Assembly: GCA_000531095.1 (NCBI GenBank)
Contig: HG799470.1
Coordinates: 134,210-198,209, forward strand
Reading direction: 5' to 3'
Length of the DNA: 64,000 bases
Origin: Gemmata massiliana
GTDB taxonomy: Bacteria > Planctomycetota > Planctomycetia > Gemmatales > Gemmataceae
Shown here: piece after piece, positions 21,092-29,662 of the stretch
How the letters are laid out: every line of letters starts with the position of its first letter
Position numbering within the stretch: the first letter of the stretch is position 1
Notes under the pieces: model-generated
The model's database searches: none
The model's input: only the letters and a program-made list of their open reading frames with translations
Told to the model about the DNA's origin: nothing
Position numbers and translations under genes: made by a program

Positions 21092-23017
21092 ATGACCAAG
21101 CCAAGCGGCAGCCGTGGCTACGCATACGTTCGGATCTCGAAAGATGTACAAGATGCACGCTCGCAGCGGGACGCCATTCAGAAGTGGCTCACCGACCGAT
21201 CGCTTCAAGTCGAAGACACGTACCAGGACGCAGGCTCGCGTGACCTCGCGCACAAGCGGCCCAGCTTTCAGGCCCTGCTCCAAGCCATCCAGAACCATCA
21301 AGTCGATTGGGTAGTCGTGGCCGAACGTGACCGCTGGGGAGTAAGCGATAACGAGGAGTGGGGCTATTACGTCACGATACTGCGGCGTCATAACTGTCAG
21401 CTGTGGAGCGTGGCCGATGATAAGGAATTGACCTCGCGCAAGGACCGCGTTGAGCCATTTATGGCCGCCATTACCTCGGACAGGTCACGCTCTGAGCAAG
21501 AGGCCCGCGGCCAACGCGAGCACCGCTCAAAGCACGCCCTCGTGACCCGCGGCCACTGGCCAGGCGGGAAAACGCCATACGGCTACGACCTGGTCTGTTA
21601 CTCAGAAGCAGGCGAAGAGCTATGGCGATTGGTGTACGAGCCGGGCCAATACAAGCGGAGGTGTGAATACCCGGACGGCAGCACCCGCCGCTACGACGGC
21701 AAGAACAACACACCGGCGCGCAATAAGGGGGAGATAGTCGTACCGGAACCGACCCGCGATCCCATTACTTTGGGAAGGGTCCGCGACATGTTTCGGCTAT
21801 TTGCCGAGGGCTGGAGCACCCGCCGGATCGCAAGCCAATTCAACCTCTGGAAAGTGTCACCCATCTATAGGGACATGTGGCTCGGGCCGACTATCGCCGG
21901 CTGCTTGCGCAACCCAATCTATGTCCTGGGCGTACCAATATGGAACAAGGCCGCCCACGGGCGTTTCGTCGAACTCGTGAACGGAGAGTGGTTGTCCGTG
22001 GAACGAGATGGCGGACGGGTGAAGACAGGCAGGAAGCGGACAGAGAAGGACCATGTAAAGGGCGCGGCGAAGCCCGCCAACGCGATCGTCGACGCCGCCA
22101 CGTGGAACGCGGTACAGGCACGCATCCGGGCCGAGGCCGAGTCACCAAAGAAGGAACGCCGACCAAAGAATCCCGCGCTCTATTTCGCGCGCCTCATTAT
22201 CTGTGGTGACTGCGGAGAGACGATGAACGGGTGGGGCCAGCACCGCGCCTACCGGTGCAGCACAAACATGCAAGACACGAACCGGTGCCGGTGCAACAAG
22301 ACGCGGCACGACACGGTCGAGGCGTTGGTGTTATTGTGGCTGGAACAAACTCAGCAATCATTGAATTTTCTGTACGACTCTCCCGACCACTGCATGGAGG
22401 TGCTCGAACTGGAGCAGCAGTCCGAACCATTGATGCACGAGTACGCGAAGAGATTTACCGAGATGTGGCGTCGCGCGAAAGCAACCGGAAAAGTGGCGCC
22501 GAAAGACAAGGACGGATTGCGTGTATGGACCTACGAGAAACTGAGGAATCTTACAAGAACTTCTCACCAACAACAGGCACAACATCTCGCAGGCCAAATC
22601 GAGCAAAAAGAGGCAGAGAAGAATCGGCTAGCCAAACGGCTCGGTTTGGTCGAGGACGACGATGCGGCGGCGGTGGTTGCGGCACGCCTCAGAGAGGTGA
22701 CGGGGGAATTGCGTGAACTGCGAGAAAAGGCCCGGCCGGTAACGGACACTCTTGATACCCTCCGCGACCAGTTGAAAGCGATGATCGATCAGACTGCGCA
22801 AATGCGGGAGATGATGGTGACCGCCTTGCCTCTTCAGAAGGGCGAGTACATCCGCCGACTAATCTCCCAGATCGTGGTGCATCACGACCCGTTGCCGATG
22901 GGGCGACTGCGGGCGTCGAAACTTATCTCTGTTGAGATCGTGCCAGCGAGTGGGACGCCGAAGACGTATGCCTCCCCCAAAGACTTCATTCACGAAACCT
23001 CGCGGGCGCCAAATTGA
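21092..23017 (+). CDS. int: Large serine recombinase (prophage integrase)
   Basis: A 641-residue product; AAGGAG lies 6 bases before the ATG. Residues ~8-150 are the resolvase domain: YVRIS with catalytic Ser16, and VVVAERDRWGVSDNEEW. PGGKTPYGYDL begins the recombinase domain, and LIICGDCGETMNGWG with YRCSTNMQDTNRCRC is the zinc ribbon, followed by a coiled coil (~residues 510-580) that controls integration versus excision. It inserts circular DNA at one attB site. The last codons are read from the attachment site at the comM junction, so the C-terminus differs in the excised phage. Confidence 0.95.
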   Translation: MTKPSGSRGYAYVRISKDVQDARSQRDAIQKWLTDRSLQVEDTYQDAGSRDLAHKRPSFQALLQAIQNHQVDWVVVAERDRWGVSDNEEWGYYVTILRRHNCQLWSVADDKELTSRKDRVEPFMAAITSDRSRSEQEARGQREHRSKHALVTRGHWPGGKTPYGYDLVCYSEAGEELWRLVYEPGQYKRRCEYPDGSTRRYDGKNNTPARNKGEIVVPEPTRDPITLGRVRDMFRLFAEGWSTRRIASQFNLWKVSPIYRDMWLGPTIAGCLRNPIYVLGVPIWNKAAHGRFVELVNGEWLSVERDGGRVKTGRKRTEKDHVKGAAKPANAIVDAATWNAVQARIRAEAESPKKERRPKNPALYFARLIICGDCGETMNGWGQHRAYRCSTNMQDTNRCRCNKTRHDTVEALVLLWLEQTQQSLNFLYDSPDHCMEVLELEQQSEPLMHEYAKRFTEMWRRAKATGKVAPKDKDGLRVWTYEKLRNLTRTSHQQQAQHLAGQIEQKEAEKNRLAKRLGLVEDDDAAAVVAARLREVTGELRELREKARPVTDTLDTLRDQLKAMIDQTAQMREMMVTALPLQKGEYIRRLISQIVVHHDPLPMGRLRASKLISVEIVPASGTPKTYASPKDFIHETSRAPN

Positions 23018-23216
23018 CAACGGTGCGGCCCGTCGGCAGTCGGTAGCCGAGGTTCACCAGCGCCCGTTCGATGCGGTGAATACTCTCCCGCACCGCCATT
23101 TCCGGCAGCCCGACGATCACCGTTCGGGGCTGCTGGGCCGGCGACGTATCGACCTCGACCTGAACCGGAACCGCATCGATCCCGAGCAGCGCGAATGTGT
23201 TCAATTGGGCGAGCAT
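22986..23216 (-). pseudogene. comM: comM/yifB 5' fragment cut by the prophage
   Basis: The start at 23216 gives MLAQLNTFALLGIDAVPVQV, then TVIVGLPEMAVRESIHRIER and TVVNLAPA, matching the N-terminal domain of the Mg-chelatase-like AAA+ protein ComM/YifB. ComM promotes branch migration during natural transformation. Only about 70 host-derived codons remain, followed by four phage-derived codons and a stop. The ATPase domain would lie left of the prophage, beyond the window. The gene is therefore disrupted while the prophage is integrated and should be restored by exact excision. Confidence 0.85.
22990..23015. other. Right prophage attachment site (attR)
   Basis: The comM-like frame stays conserved until V-N-L-A-P-A (ending near 23003) and then changes to R-F-R-E-stop, where YifB/ComM proteins continue with D-L-x-x-EG. 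The change places the crossover within a few bases of 23000-23012, around CGCGGGCGCC. The integrase stop codon is at 23015-23017. The matching left site is outside the window. Confidence 0.75.
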
Positions 23217-23372
23217 GGATTGCCTTCGGTGAGTCCCCAGCGCCGAATGCAATATGATGTGCGAAAGCCCGCAGAATTGCGAGTGTCAAAATCAGCCGCA
23301 AGTGATCCGGTTCAGCTCCAATGCACCGGTACGGGCGAACGGCCGGTATGAACGAAGCGAAAACAAGAAGCG

Positions 23373-23461
23373 TTTTTGACAGGATTAACAGGATCAACCG
23401 GATCAGAACCAAATGCAAATTGCATTCTTAATCTTGTCGATCCTGTTAATCCTGTCAAAAA
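23373..23461. repeat. Dispersed hairpin repeat, family A
   Basis: A 23-bp arm starting TTTTTGACAGGATTAACAGG is perfectly inverted at 23439-23461, with a 43-base interior. A close relative sits at 30449-30554. The rest of the 300-base gap between comM and the zinc-ribbon gene holds no evident gene. Confidence 0.85.
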
Positions 23462-23518
23462 TTGCCTTTTCATCAGGCGCAAGACAACCGGCCGCTTGCC
23501 CAATGCCAATTCCGCCAA

Positions 23519-24247
23519 CTACTTCTTGAGGCGCTCCATCGGCTTGTTGTCGATCGCGAGGCGTTTGATGGCGAACCGGCCGGTTCGGATGATCGGCATG
23601 ATTGTGGCTGCCCAGATGAGCGTGATGAACGCCCCCGGTTTCACGAGCATCGCCTTACGCGAGGGGTCGGTCGGGTCCGCTTGATCGGACTCCAGGAACG
23701 TGCCCGTCATCCAGTCGCGCATGTTGAGCAGACAAATGGCGTCCAGCACGATGAGCGCGACACAAATGATGAGCCCGATGATGCCCGGCCCCAGGTGGTT
23801 CATGTAGTCGCCGAACTCCGGCGCCCACACCTTCTTCTGCTCAGCCTTCTCGCGGGTCACGTTGTTGAACCCGCAGTGGATGCACACCTTCGCGTCGGGC
23901 GGGTCGAGTTCTTGGGCGCAGTGCGGGCACCGGGCCACGTCGGACTCGGAGATCACGCCCAAAGGGTTCGGCTTCGCGCCGCCGTCATCGTCGTCATCGT
24001 CCTGGAACTTGTACGGGGCGTCCGCGGGCTTCGGTTCTTCTTTCTTCGGCTCAGGCTTCTTGGCCTGAACCCCCACCCCACCGGGCTTCGCCGACTTCGC
24101 GCCCTTCGCGGGCCGGGCCGGTTCCGGCTCCTCCGCCACGAACGGGTGCCCGCAGTGCTTGCACTTGATCTTCTTGCCCAGCACCGTGTCCGGCACCTTG
24201 AGGGTCGTGTCGCAATTCGGGCACGGGATCTCAGTTACGGTCGGCAT
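23519..24247 (-). CDS. Zinc-ribbon membrane protein
   Basis: A 242-residue product, start at 24247 with GAGGGG upstream. The N-terminus has a zinc ribbon (CPNCDTTLKVPD...CKHCGHPF) of the MJ0042 type common in planctomycetes. A long Lys/Pro/Ala linker and an Asp run follow, then a second ribbon (CPHCAQELDPPDAKVCIHCG). The C-terminal part has two hydrophobic segments (IIGLIICVALIVLDAICLL and FITLIWAATIMPII), so the ribbons are held at the membrane. Function unknown; such proteins may sense or bind nucleic acid or partner proteins. Confidence 0.75.
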   Translation of the reverse strand: MPTVTEIPCPNCDTTLKVPDTVLGKKIKCKHCGHPFVAEEPEPARPAKGAKSAKPGGVGVQAKKPEPKKEEPKPADAPYKFQDDDDDDGGAKPNPLGVISESDVARCPHCAQELDPPDAKVCIHCGFNNVTREKAEQKKVWAPEFGDYMNHLGPGIIGLIICVALIVLDAICLLNMRDWMTGTFLESDQADPTDPSRKAMLVKPGAFITLIWAATIMPIIRTGRFAIKRLAIDNKPMERLKK

Positions 24248-24531
24248 AAACGCCCCTCGTTCTCTCGGGTGCAACGCGGTGATTCGACCTTTTCCGGCGG
24301 ACCTGGCGACGAAAACCCGAACGCGCGGGCATAAAATCGGCCGGGATGGGATCAGTATCCTAGAAAATAGCGTATCCGCTCGGCACTCTACCAGAGGCGG
24401 GGAATGCAAAGTTCCAAGTTTCAGGGTTCAAATTCCGATTTCCAAACACGACGTGAGCGCCCCTGGAACCCGCCGGACGCGGCCCGGTTCTGACTGTAAC
24501 TGTTCGCTCGCCCGGAACCCGAACCCGAAAC

Positions 24532-25416
24532 TTGAACCCAAACTTCCCCGGTGCCGCTGTGTCGCAAGCCACTCTTGAGCCGCCCGTGACCTTCGCGTCC
24601 GATAACCCGAGTTTCGAGATGCCCGCCACCGGCGCGATCGATCCCACCCCCGCGCAGACCGCGCCCGCCGCTTCGCCCCGCACCGGGGAACCGCGCCTCC
24701 TCATCTCACTGGCCACGTACAACGAGGCCGGGAACATCGCGGCGCTGATCGCGGACATCCACAAGGTCGTACCGCACGCGGACGTGCTGGTGATCGACGA
24801 TAACTCCCCGGACGGGACCGGGCGCATCGTCGCCGAACTCGCGGGAACGGACCCGCGCATCCAGGTGCTCCACCGCCCGGGTAAACTCGGGCTGGGCACC
24901 GCAACCCTCGCTGCGATGAAGTTCGCGATGGCGCGGGACTACGACTACCTCCTGAACATGGACGCGGACTTCAGCCACCCGCCCCGCTACCTCCCCGGCA
25001 TCCTCGCCGGGATGAGTAAGAACGATGTGATGATCGGGTCGCGGTACGTTCACGGTGGCGGGACCGAAAATTGGCCGCTGCCGCGCCGGATCATCAGCCA
25101 GTCCGTCAACGCCCTCGTGCGGCTCACGTTCCGGATGCCGGTGAAGGACGCCAGCGGCGCCTTCCGGTGCTACCGCGTGAGTATGCTGCGCGACGCGGAA
25201 CTGGACCGTGTGCGCTCGCGCGGCTACTCGTTCCAGCAAGAAGTGCTGTTCCGGTGCTACAAGTCCGGGGCGAAGCTCGGCGAATACCCGATCCTGTTCG
25301 AGAATCGCCGCGCGGGGGTGAGCAAGGTCAACAAAAAGGAAGCCGCCCGGTCGATGAGCATGATCCTCTATATCGGGCTGCGAAACGTGTTCGGCCTCGA
25401 ACAGCGCCGGGTATAG
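24532..25416 (+). CDS. Glycosyltransferase family 2, polyprenol-phosphate mannose synthase-like
   Basis: About 294 residues; the true start may be a GTG at 24559. The GT2 core is complete: LISLATYNEAGNIAALI, VLVIDDNSPDGTG, LGLGTATLAAMKFA, NMDADFSHPP (metal-binding D-x-D), GSRYVHGGG, and the acceptor segment YSFQQEVLFRCYKSG with FENRRAGVSK. This order matches dolichol/polyprenol monophosphate mannose synthase (Dpm1) without the C-terminal membrane domain. It moves a sugar from a nucleotide donor to polyprenol phosphate at the inner face of the membrane. Exact sugar unknown. Confidence 0.87.
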   Translation: MNPNFPGAAVSQATLEPPVTFASDNPSFEMPATGAIDPTPAQTAPAASPRTGEPRLLISLATYNEAGNIAALIADIHKVVPHADVLVIDDNSPDGTGRIVAELAGTDPRIQVLHRPGKLGLGTATLAAMKFAMARDYDYLLNMDADFSHPPRYLPGILAGMSKNDVMIGSRYVHGGGTENWPLPRRIISQSVNALVRLTFRMPVKDASGAFRCYRVSMLRDAELDRVRSRGYSFQQEVLFRCYKSGAKLGEYPILFENRRAGVSKVNKKEAARSMSMILYIGLRNVFGLEQRRV

Positions 25417-25423
25417 TACCCAC

Positions 25424-25691
25424 CGGTTGGGCGAACCCGGCCCGCAAGGGCCGCGGGTCTAGTTCCGACAGCGCTCGCAGCACGAACAACCCACGGCCCC
25501 GTAATAACTTCGTATGCGGGCATGGTTCGCCCAACCGGTGGGCCAACGAGCCGCGACCGCAAACACGAACACCCGTGGCCCTTGCGGGCCGGGTTCACTC
25601 AGTGCCTTGTCGCAGGCGAACCCGGCCCTTGCGGGCCGCGGGTCCAGTTCCCTCCGCAACATTACCCGCGGCCCTTGCGGGCCGGGTTCGC
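25424..25691. repeat. Cluster of family C GC-rich palindromic repeats
   Basis: The 464-base gap before the sigma gene is filled with variants of CGAACCCGGCCCGCAAGGGC and its inverse: at about 25424-25458, 25571-25598, 25617-25645 and 25663-25691, in alternating orientation. They resemble the repeats at 34875-34962 and 36741-36811. No gene is visible here. Confidence 0.8.
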
Positions 25692-25782
25692 CTGATCTCT
25701 TTGGTCACACAACGCTTGCGGACCGAAGCGCATTCCGCGATAGTGCGGGCGTGGGGACAATTCCCCACGATCCCGGTCCGGT

Positions 25783-25793
25783 ATGATACACTT
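25783..25793 (+). promoter_or_regulatory. Promoter-like element before the sigma gene
   Basis: ATGATACACTT occurs here, 88 bases before the sigma start, and again at 27837-27847, 51 bases before the FHA-HD-GYP start. TATGAT just overlapping it may be a -10. A related TTCTACACTTG lies near 31380, before the redoxin fusion gene. Confidence 0.35.
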
Positions 25794-25880
25794 CTAAAAT
25801 CGTTCGCTCCGCGACAACTCGCTCAGTTCTACTGATCGCGCGAACGCTCCCGCGCCCCGCAACGTATAGGTATCAGGGCT

Positions 25881-26528
25881 GTGCTGGACCCAATACGCCT
25901 CCCGCCGGATACCGACGAACAACTCCTCGCCCGGTTGCGCGCCGGGGAACGGGACGTGTTCGGCGCCCTGGTGCGCCGGTACGAGCGCGAGCTGTTCGGG
26001 TACCTGCGCCGCTACCTCGGTGACGACGATCTCGCGGACGACGTGTTCCAGAACACTTTCGTACAAGTGTATTTGAAGATCCAGCAGTACGAACCCGGGC
26101 GCCCCGTGCGCCCGTGGCTCTACGCGATCGCCACGAACCAGGCCATCGACGCCTTGCGCCGGCGCAACCGGCGGGCCGACCAGCGCGCCGACGCGGTGAC
26201 GACGTCCGACGAGGACGGGCAGAACCGGCCGCTGTTCGAGCTGCTCCCGACGCCCGGCGACGGCCCGCCCGAGTCGGCCGACCGCGCCGAGCAGCGGGAG
26301 TTAGTTCGCGCCGCCGTGGACCGGCTCCCGGACCTGTTGCGTCAGGTGGTCGTTCTCGCGTACTTTCAGGGGCTGAAGTACCGCGACGTGGCCGACGCGC
26401 TGGACATCCCGGTGGGCACGGTGAAGTCGCGGTTGCACGCGGCCCTCGCACGACTCACAGAAGACTGGAACGCGAGCCAGGAGTCGGGGACCGGCACCCA
26501 GGAAGCGGTTCAGATTCCGAACGTCTAA
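25881..26528 (+). CDS. ECF-type RNA polymerase sigma factor
   Basis: A 215-residue product with a GTG start. Region 2 reads LVRRYERELFGYLRRYLG then DDLADDVFQNTFVQVYLKI and VRPWLYAIATNQAIDALRRR; region 4 reads LPDLLRQVVVLAYFQGLKYR followed by a helix-turn-helix ending VGTVKSRLHAALARL. A 60-residue acidic linker separates them. The next gene, 63 bases downstream, encodes a membrane protein with anti-sigma features, so the pair probably form a membrane-signal switch. Confidence 0.92.
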   Translation: MLDPIRLPPDTDEQLLARLRAGERDVFGALVRRYERELFGYLRRYLGDDDLADDVFQNTFVQVYLKIQQYEPGRPVRPWLYAIATNQAIDALRRRNRRADQRADAVTTSDEDGQNRPLFELLPTPGDGPPESADRAEQRELVRAAVDRLPDLLRQVVVLAYFQGLKYRDVADALDIPVGTVKSRLHAALARLTEDWNASQESGTGTQEAVQIPNV

Positions 26529-26591
26529 CCCAGCACCGCCCGCGCCCTCTATACGCGAAGCCCTGACCAGCAGGAGCGGGATACGAAAGCC

Positions 26592-27635
26592 ATGTCGGAC
26601 GCAGACCTAATCGACTACCTGTTTGACGTGCTCGACCCGGCCGACCGGAGTCTGGTGGCCGCGCGCATCAGCGCCGACCCGCACACGGCCGCGCGCCTGG
26701 AACAACTCCGGGCCAGCGTCGCCCCGGTGCTCGCGACCGCAGAAGCCGAGCGCGCTGACACTCCCGCCCCGCCCCCGGGTCTGGCACTGCGTGCGCTCGC
26801 CCGCGTCGCGCAACACGTCGTGGAACACGAGCCGCGTGCGCCCGAACCGACGGGTTCCGACGCGATCTCCGCGTTCCTGCGTGAGTTCTCTTCCAGCCCC
26901 CCCACCGAACTCGAATTCGGCTCGGGCACCCGCGCAAAGGTGCCGGGCGCACCACGAACACCCCGCCCGGCCCCGCCCGTAAGCGACGGCCCGGACCCGC
27001 AACCCAGCCGCCGGTTCCGCGCCGACCTGCTCGTGGCCGCGTGCATCGCGTTCGTCGGGTTCGGGCTGGTTTCGTCCGGGATCGCGAAGGCCCGGCAGCA
27101 ACAGCGGATATACGCCTGTCAGAACAGCCTCCGCACGCTGCACGTCGGGCTGGCCGGCTATGCGGACTCCGACCCGCAGGGGCGGTACCCGCAAATCGGA
27201 ACGCCCGCGCACCCGACCGCGGATACGTTCGCTGCGTCGCTGAGCGACCAGGGCCACTTGCCGGCCGGGTTCCGCCCCGGGTGCCCCGCCGCCGCGGACT
27301 ACATCGCTTACGCCTACACGCTCGGCTTCCGCACCTCGAACGATGTGGTCCTCGGGCTGCGCCGGGCCGACGCGATGACGCCCGCGGGCGAAGAGCACGA
27401 CCTGATGCCGATCGCCGCCGACTTCCCCACCGCGAGCGCGGCCCCGTTCGCCGGGCCGGTTTCCCCGCACTCGGGTTGCATGAACGTGCTCTTCGTGGGC
27501 GGGAACGTGCGGCCCACGACGTCGGCGTTCGTCGGGCCGGGCGGCGACGACATCTACCGCAACTTGTTCGGCCAGGTGAGCGCGGGCGCCACCCGCACCG
27601 ACGCGGTTCTCGGGCGCCCCGGCGACCGACCGTGA
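26592..27635 (+). CDS. Putative membrane anti-sigma factor with prepilin-like C-terminus
   Basis: A 347-residue product. The N-terminal ~60 residues (DLIDYLFDVLDPADRSLVAA, ISADPHTAARLEQLRAS) resemble zinc-less anti-sigma domains. A Pro-rich linker leads to one transmembrane helix (LLVAACIAFVGFGLVSSGIA), and the outer part looks like the C-terminal domain of planctomycete DUF1559 prepilin-type proteins: NSLRTLHVGLAGYADSD and HSGCMNVLFVGGNVR, close to the H-x9-DG motif. It follows the sigma gene, so it likely holds that sigma factor at the membrane and releases it on an outside signal. The role is inferred from layout. Confidence 0.65.
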   Translation: MSDADLIDYLFDVLDPADRSLVAARISADPHTAARLEQLRASVAPVLATAEAERADTPAPPPGLALRALARVAQHVVEHEPRAPEPTGSDAISAFLREFSSSPPTELEFGSGTRAKVPGAPRTPRPAPPVSDGPDPQPSRRFRADLLVAACIAFVGFGLVSSGIAKARQQQRIYACQNSLRTLHVGLAGYADSDPQGRYPQIGTPAHPTADTFAASLSDQGHLPAGFRPGCPAAADYIAYAYTLGFRTSNDVVLGLRRADAMTPAGEEHDLMPIAADFPTASAAPFAGPVSPHSGCMNVLFVGGNVRPTTSAFVGPGGDDIYRNLFGQVSAGATRTDAVLGRPGDRP

Positions 27636-27897
27636 GCACCGAGAAGGCGCGAGTCGATTTGAACTAAAAACGGAAAACGAAACGTGACGCACTAATCGAA
27701 GAACCAAATTCGCCCTTATCGCCCCACCAAATTCATTTCCTGCAGGCGCAGTGCTCGGATTGAGGTATCAACAGAAACTGTACTAAGCAGAAAGCTGTAT
27801 TTCACAGCATTCCACCCCTTCGCGCGGTCGCGGCGCATGATACACTTGGCCAACTATATCGGACCGGGCGGCCCCGGTCCGACGAAGGAGTTGCGTC

Positions 27898-29466
27898 GTG
27901 AAACGTCCCCTACGACTCCGCGGCATCAGCGGCGAAATCAAAGGGCAGGTCTGGGAATCGGACTCGCTCTTGCGCGCCGGCCGCCTCGGGTCGCTCGAAA
28001 TCGTGCTCGACGACAGCTCCGTGAGCCGGCGCCACGCGGAAGTGCGGCGCGGCGACGACGGGTGGTTCGTGCGCGACCTGGAGAGTACGAACGGGACTTA
28101 CGTTAACGGCGTGCGCATCGGCCAGGGCGACCAGCCGTTAAAAGCCCGCGACATTGTTCAGTTCGGTAAAGTGGCGGTCATCGTCGAACTGGTGGACGCG
28201 ACGGTCGACGGTCCGCCGTCGAACCAGCACGTGGTCGCCGCGGCCGTGTCGAGCTTCGACGAAGGACTGCGCCGGATCGCGTTCGACCGCAACCACATGC
28301 CCCGCGCCGGCGAGCAGATGTTCGCGCTCCTCCGGGCCGGGCACCACTTCGTCAACACGCAGAGCGAGGACCAGCTCCTCGACGCGGTCCTCAACGACGC
28401 GGTCAGCGTACTCGAAGCCCAGCGCGGCGCGATCGTGCTGGCCGAGAGCGACGCCCCCGAACCCAAGATGCGCCTGCGGGCGCTGGCGGTCGGCCAGGGC
28501 GAACCGCCGGGGCGGTTCCACTACTCGAAGAAGCTCACCCAGCGCTGCTTCGCGAGCGGCGTCTCGCTGCTCTACAGCACCCTCACCGACGCCGAGGAAT
28601 CGAAGCTCACCCAGAGCATCGCGGACGGCGCGATGGCCAGTGTGCTGTGCGTGCTGCTCCGCACCCCGCGCAAGCGCCTGGGCGTGCTGCACCTGGACCG
28701 GAGCTTCTGGCAGAACCCGTTCACCGAGGACGACCTGCACCTCGCCGACGCACTGGCGGCGCACGTGTCCGCGGCGATCGAGAGCGCGCAACTTTTGCGC
28801 CGGCAAAAGGAACAGTTCCTCAAGACGGTCACGGTGCTCGCCCAGGCGGTCGAACTCCGGGACGACTACACGGGCAACCACACGCAGCGCGTGACGCGCT
28901 ACGCGACCATGCTCGGCGAAAAACTCGAACTGCCCGACGACCAGCTCGAACTCATCAAGATCGGCGGCCCGCTCCACGACATCGGCAAGATCGGGATCGA
29001 CGACTCGATCCTGCGCAAACCGGGGCGGCTCACGGGCGAAGAGTACGAGTGCATGAAGACGCACACGACGAAGGGGGCCGAGATCCTTTCGTCGATCCCG
29101 GAAATGGGACCGATCATTCCGATCGTGCGGAGCCACCACGAGCGCTGGGACGGCGCCGGGTACCCGGACGGCCTCATCGCGGAAGAGATCCCGCTGCTGG
29201 CGCGCATCGTGGCGGTCGCGGACGCATTCGACGCGATGACCTCGAACCGGCCGTACCACGAGAACAAGAAGGGCAAGCCGCCGTCGTGGGCGTTCGCCGA
29301 AGTGGAGCGCCAGGCCGGTAAGCAGTTTGACCCGATGTGTGCCACGGCGTTCCTGGGCATCCGCGAAGAGATCGTGCGGGCGATGGCCGAACTGCTCCCC
29401 GGGAGCGAACTCGAAGACCCGGAGCCGGTCACCGTAACCGGGTACGTTCACGACCCGCGCGGCTGA
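27898..29466 (+). CDS. FHA-GAF-HD-GYP signalling protein (probable c-di-GMP phosphodiesterase)
   Basis: A 522-residue product, GTG start after GGAG. Residues ~20-100 are an FHA domain (SSVSRRHAEV and STNGTYVNG) that binds phosphothreonine. Residues ~130-300 look like a GAF domain. The C-terminal half is an HD-GYP domain: GNHTQRVTRYA, LHDIGKIGI, HHERWDGAGYP, with the usual metal-binding His and Asp residues. It should hydrolyse cyclic di-GMP and be steered by a protein kinase through FHA. The motif ATGATACACTT and a hairpin GGACCGGG/CCCGGTCC lie upstream. Confidence 0.9.
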   Translation: MKRPLRLRGISGEIKGQVWESDSLLRAGRLGSLEIVLDDSSVSRRHAEVRRGDDGWFVRDLESTNGTYVNGVRIGQGDQPLKARDIVQFGKVAVIVELVDATVDGPPSNQHVVAAAVSSFDEGLRRIAFDRNHMPRAGEQMFALLRAGHHFVNTQSEDQLLDAVLNDAVSVLEAQRGAIVLAESDAPEPKMRLRALAVGQGEPPGRFHYSKKLTQRCFASGVSLLYSTLTDAEESKLTQSIADGAMASVLCVLLRTPRKRLGVLHLDRSFWQNPFTEDDLHLADALAAHVSAAIESAQLLRRQKEQFLKTVTVLAQAVELRDDYTGNHTQRVTRYATMLGEKLELPDDQLELIKIGGPLHDIGKIGIDDSILRKPGRLTGEEYECMKTHTTKGAEILSSIPEMGPIIPIVRSHHERWDGAGYPDGLIAEEIPLLARIVAVADAFDAMTSNRPYHENKKGKPPSWAFAEVERQAGKQFDPMCATAFLGIREEIVRAMAELLPGSELEDPEPVTVTGYVHDPRG

Positions 29467-29662
29467 TCCGCGGTCGGGCCAGAACTCACCAGGCAGATCA
29501 CAACCACACATCTTTTCTCGCCCGTCACCGGCGCTCATCTCGTAACGTCCGTCCACATTCAATCCCGCCCACAACCCGAATCCGCGCGCGACGAAGTGCG
29601 TAGACCTCCGGCGTTTTTCTTTGCACGCGGCATCGGGTAGCATGAATGCGGAGGTTCACCCG

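Noticed and set aside
25424..25691. A CRISPR array
   Set aside because: Units alternate in orientation, spacers are unequal and no cas genes are near; they are dispersed palindromes.
28138..29643. A 501-residue minus-strand open frame
   Set aside because: Antisense to the FHA-GAF-HD-GYP gene, with Arg/Val/Asp-rich low-complexity sequence.
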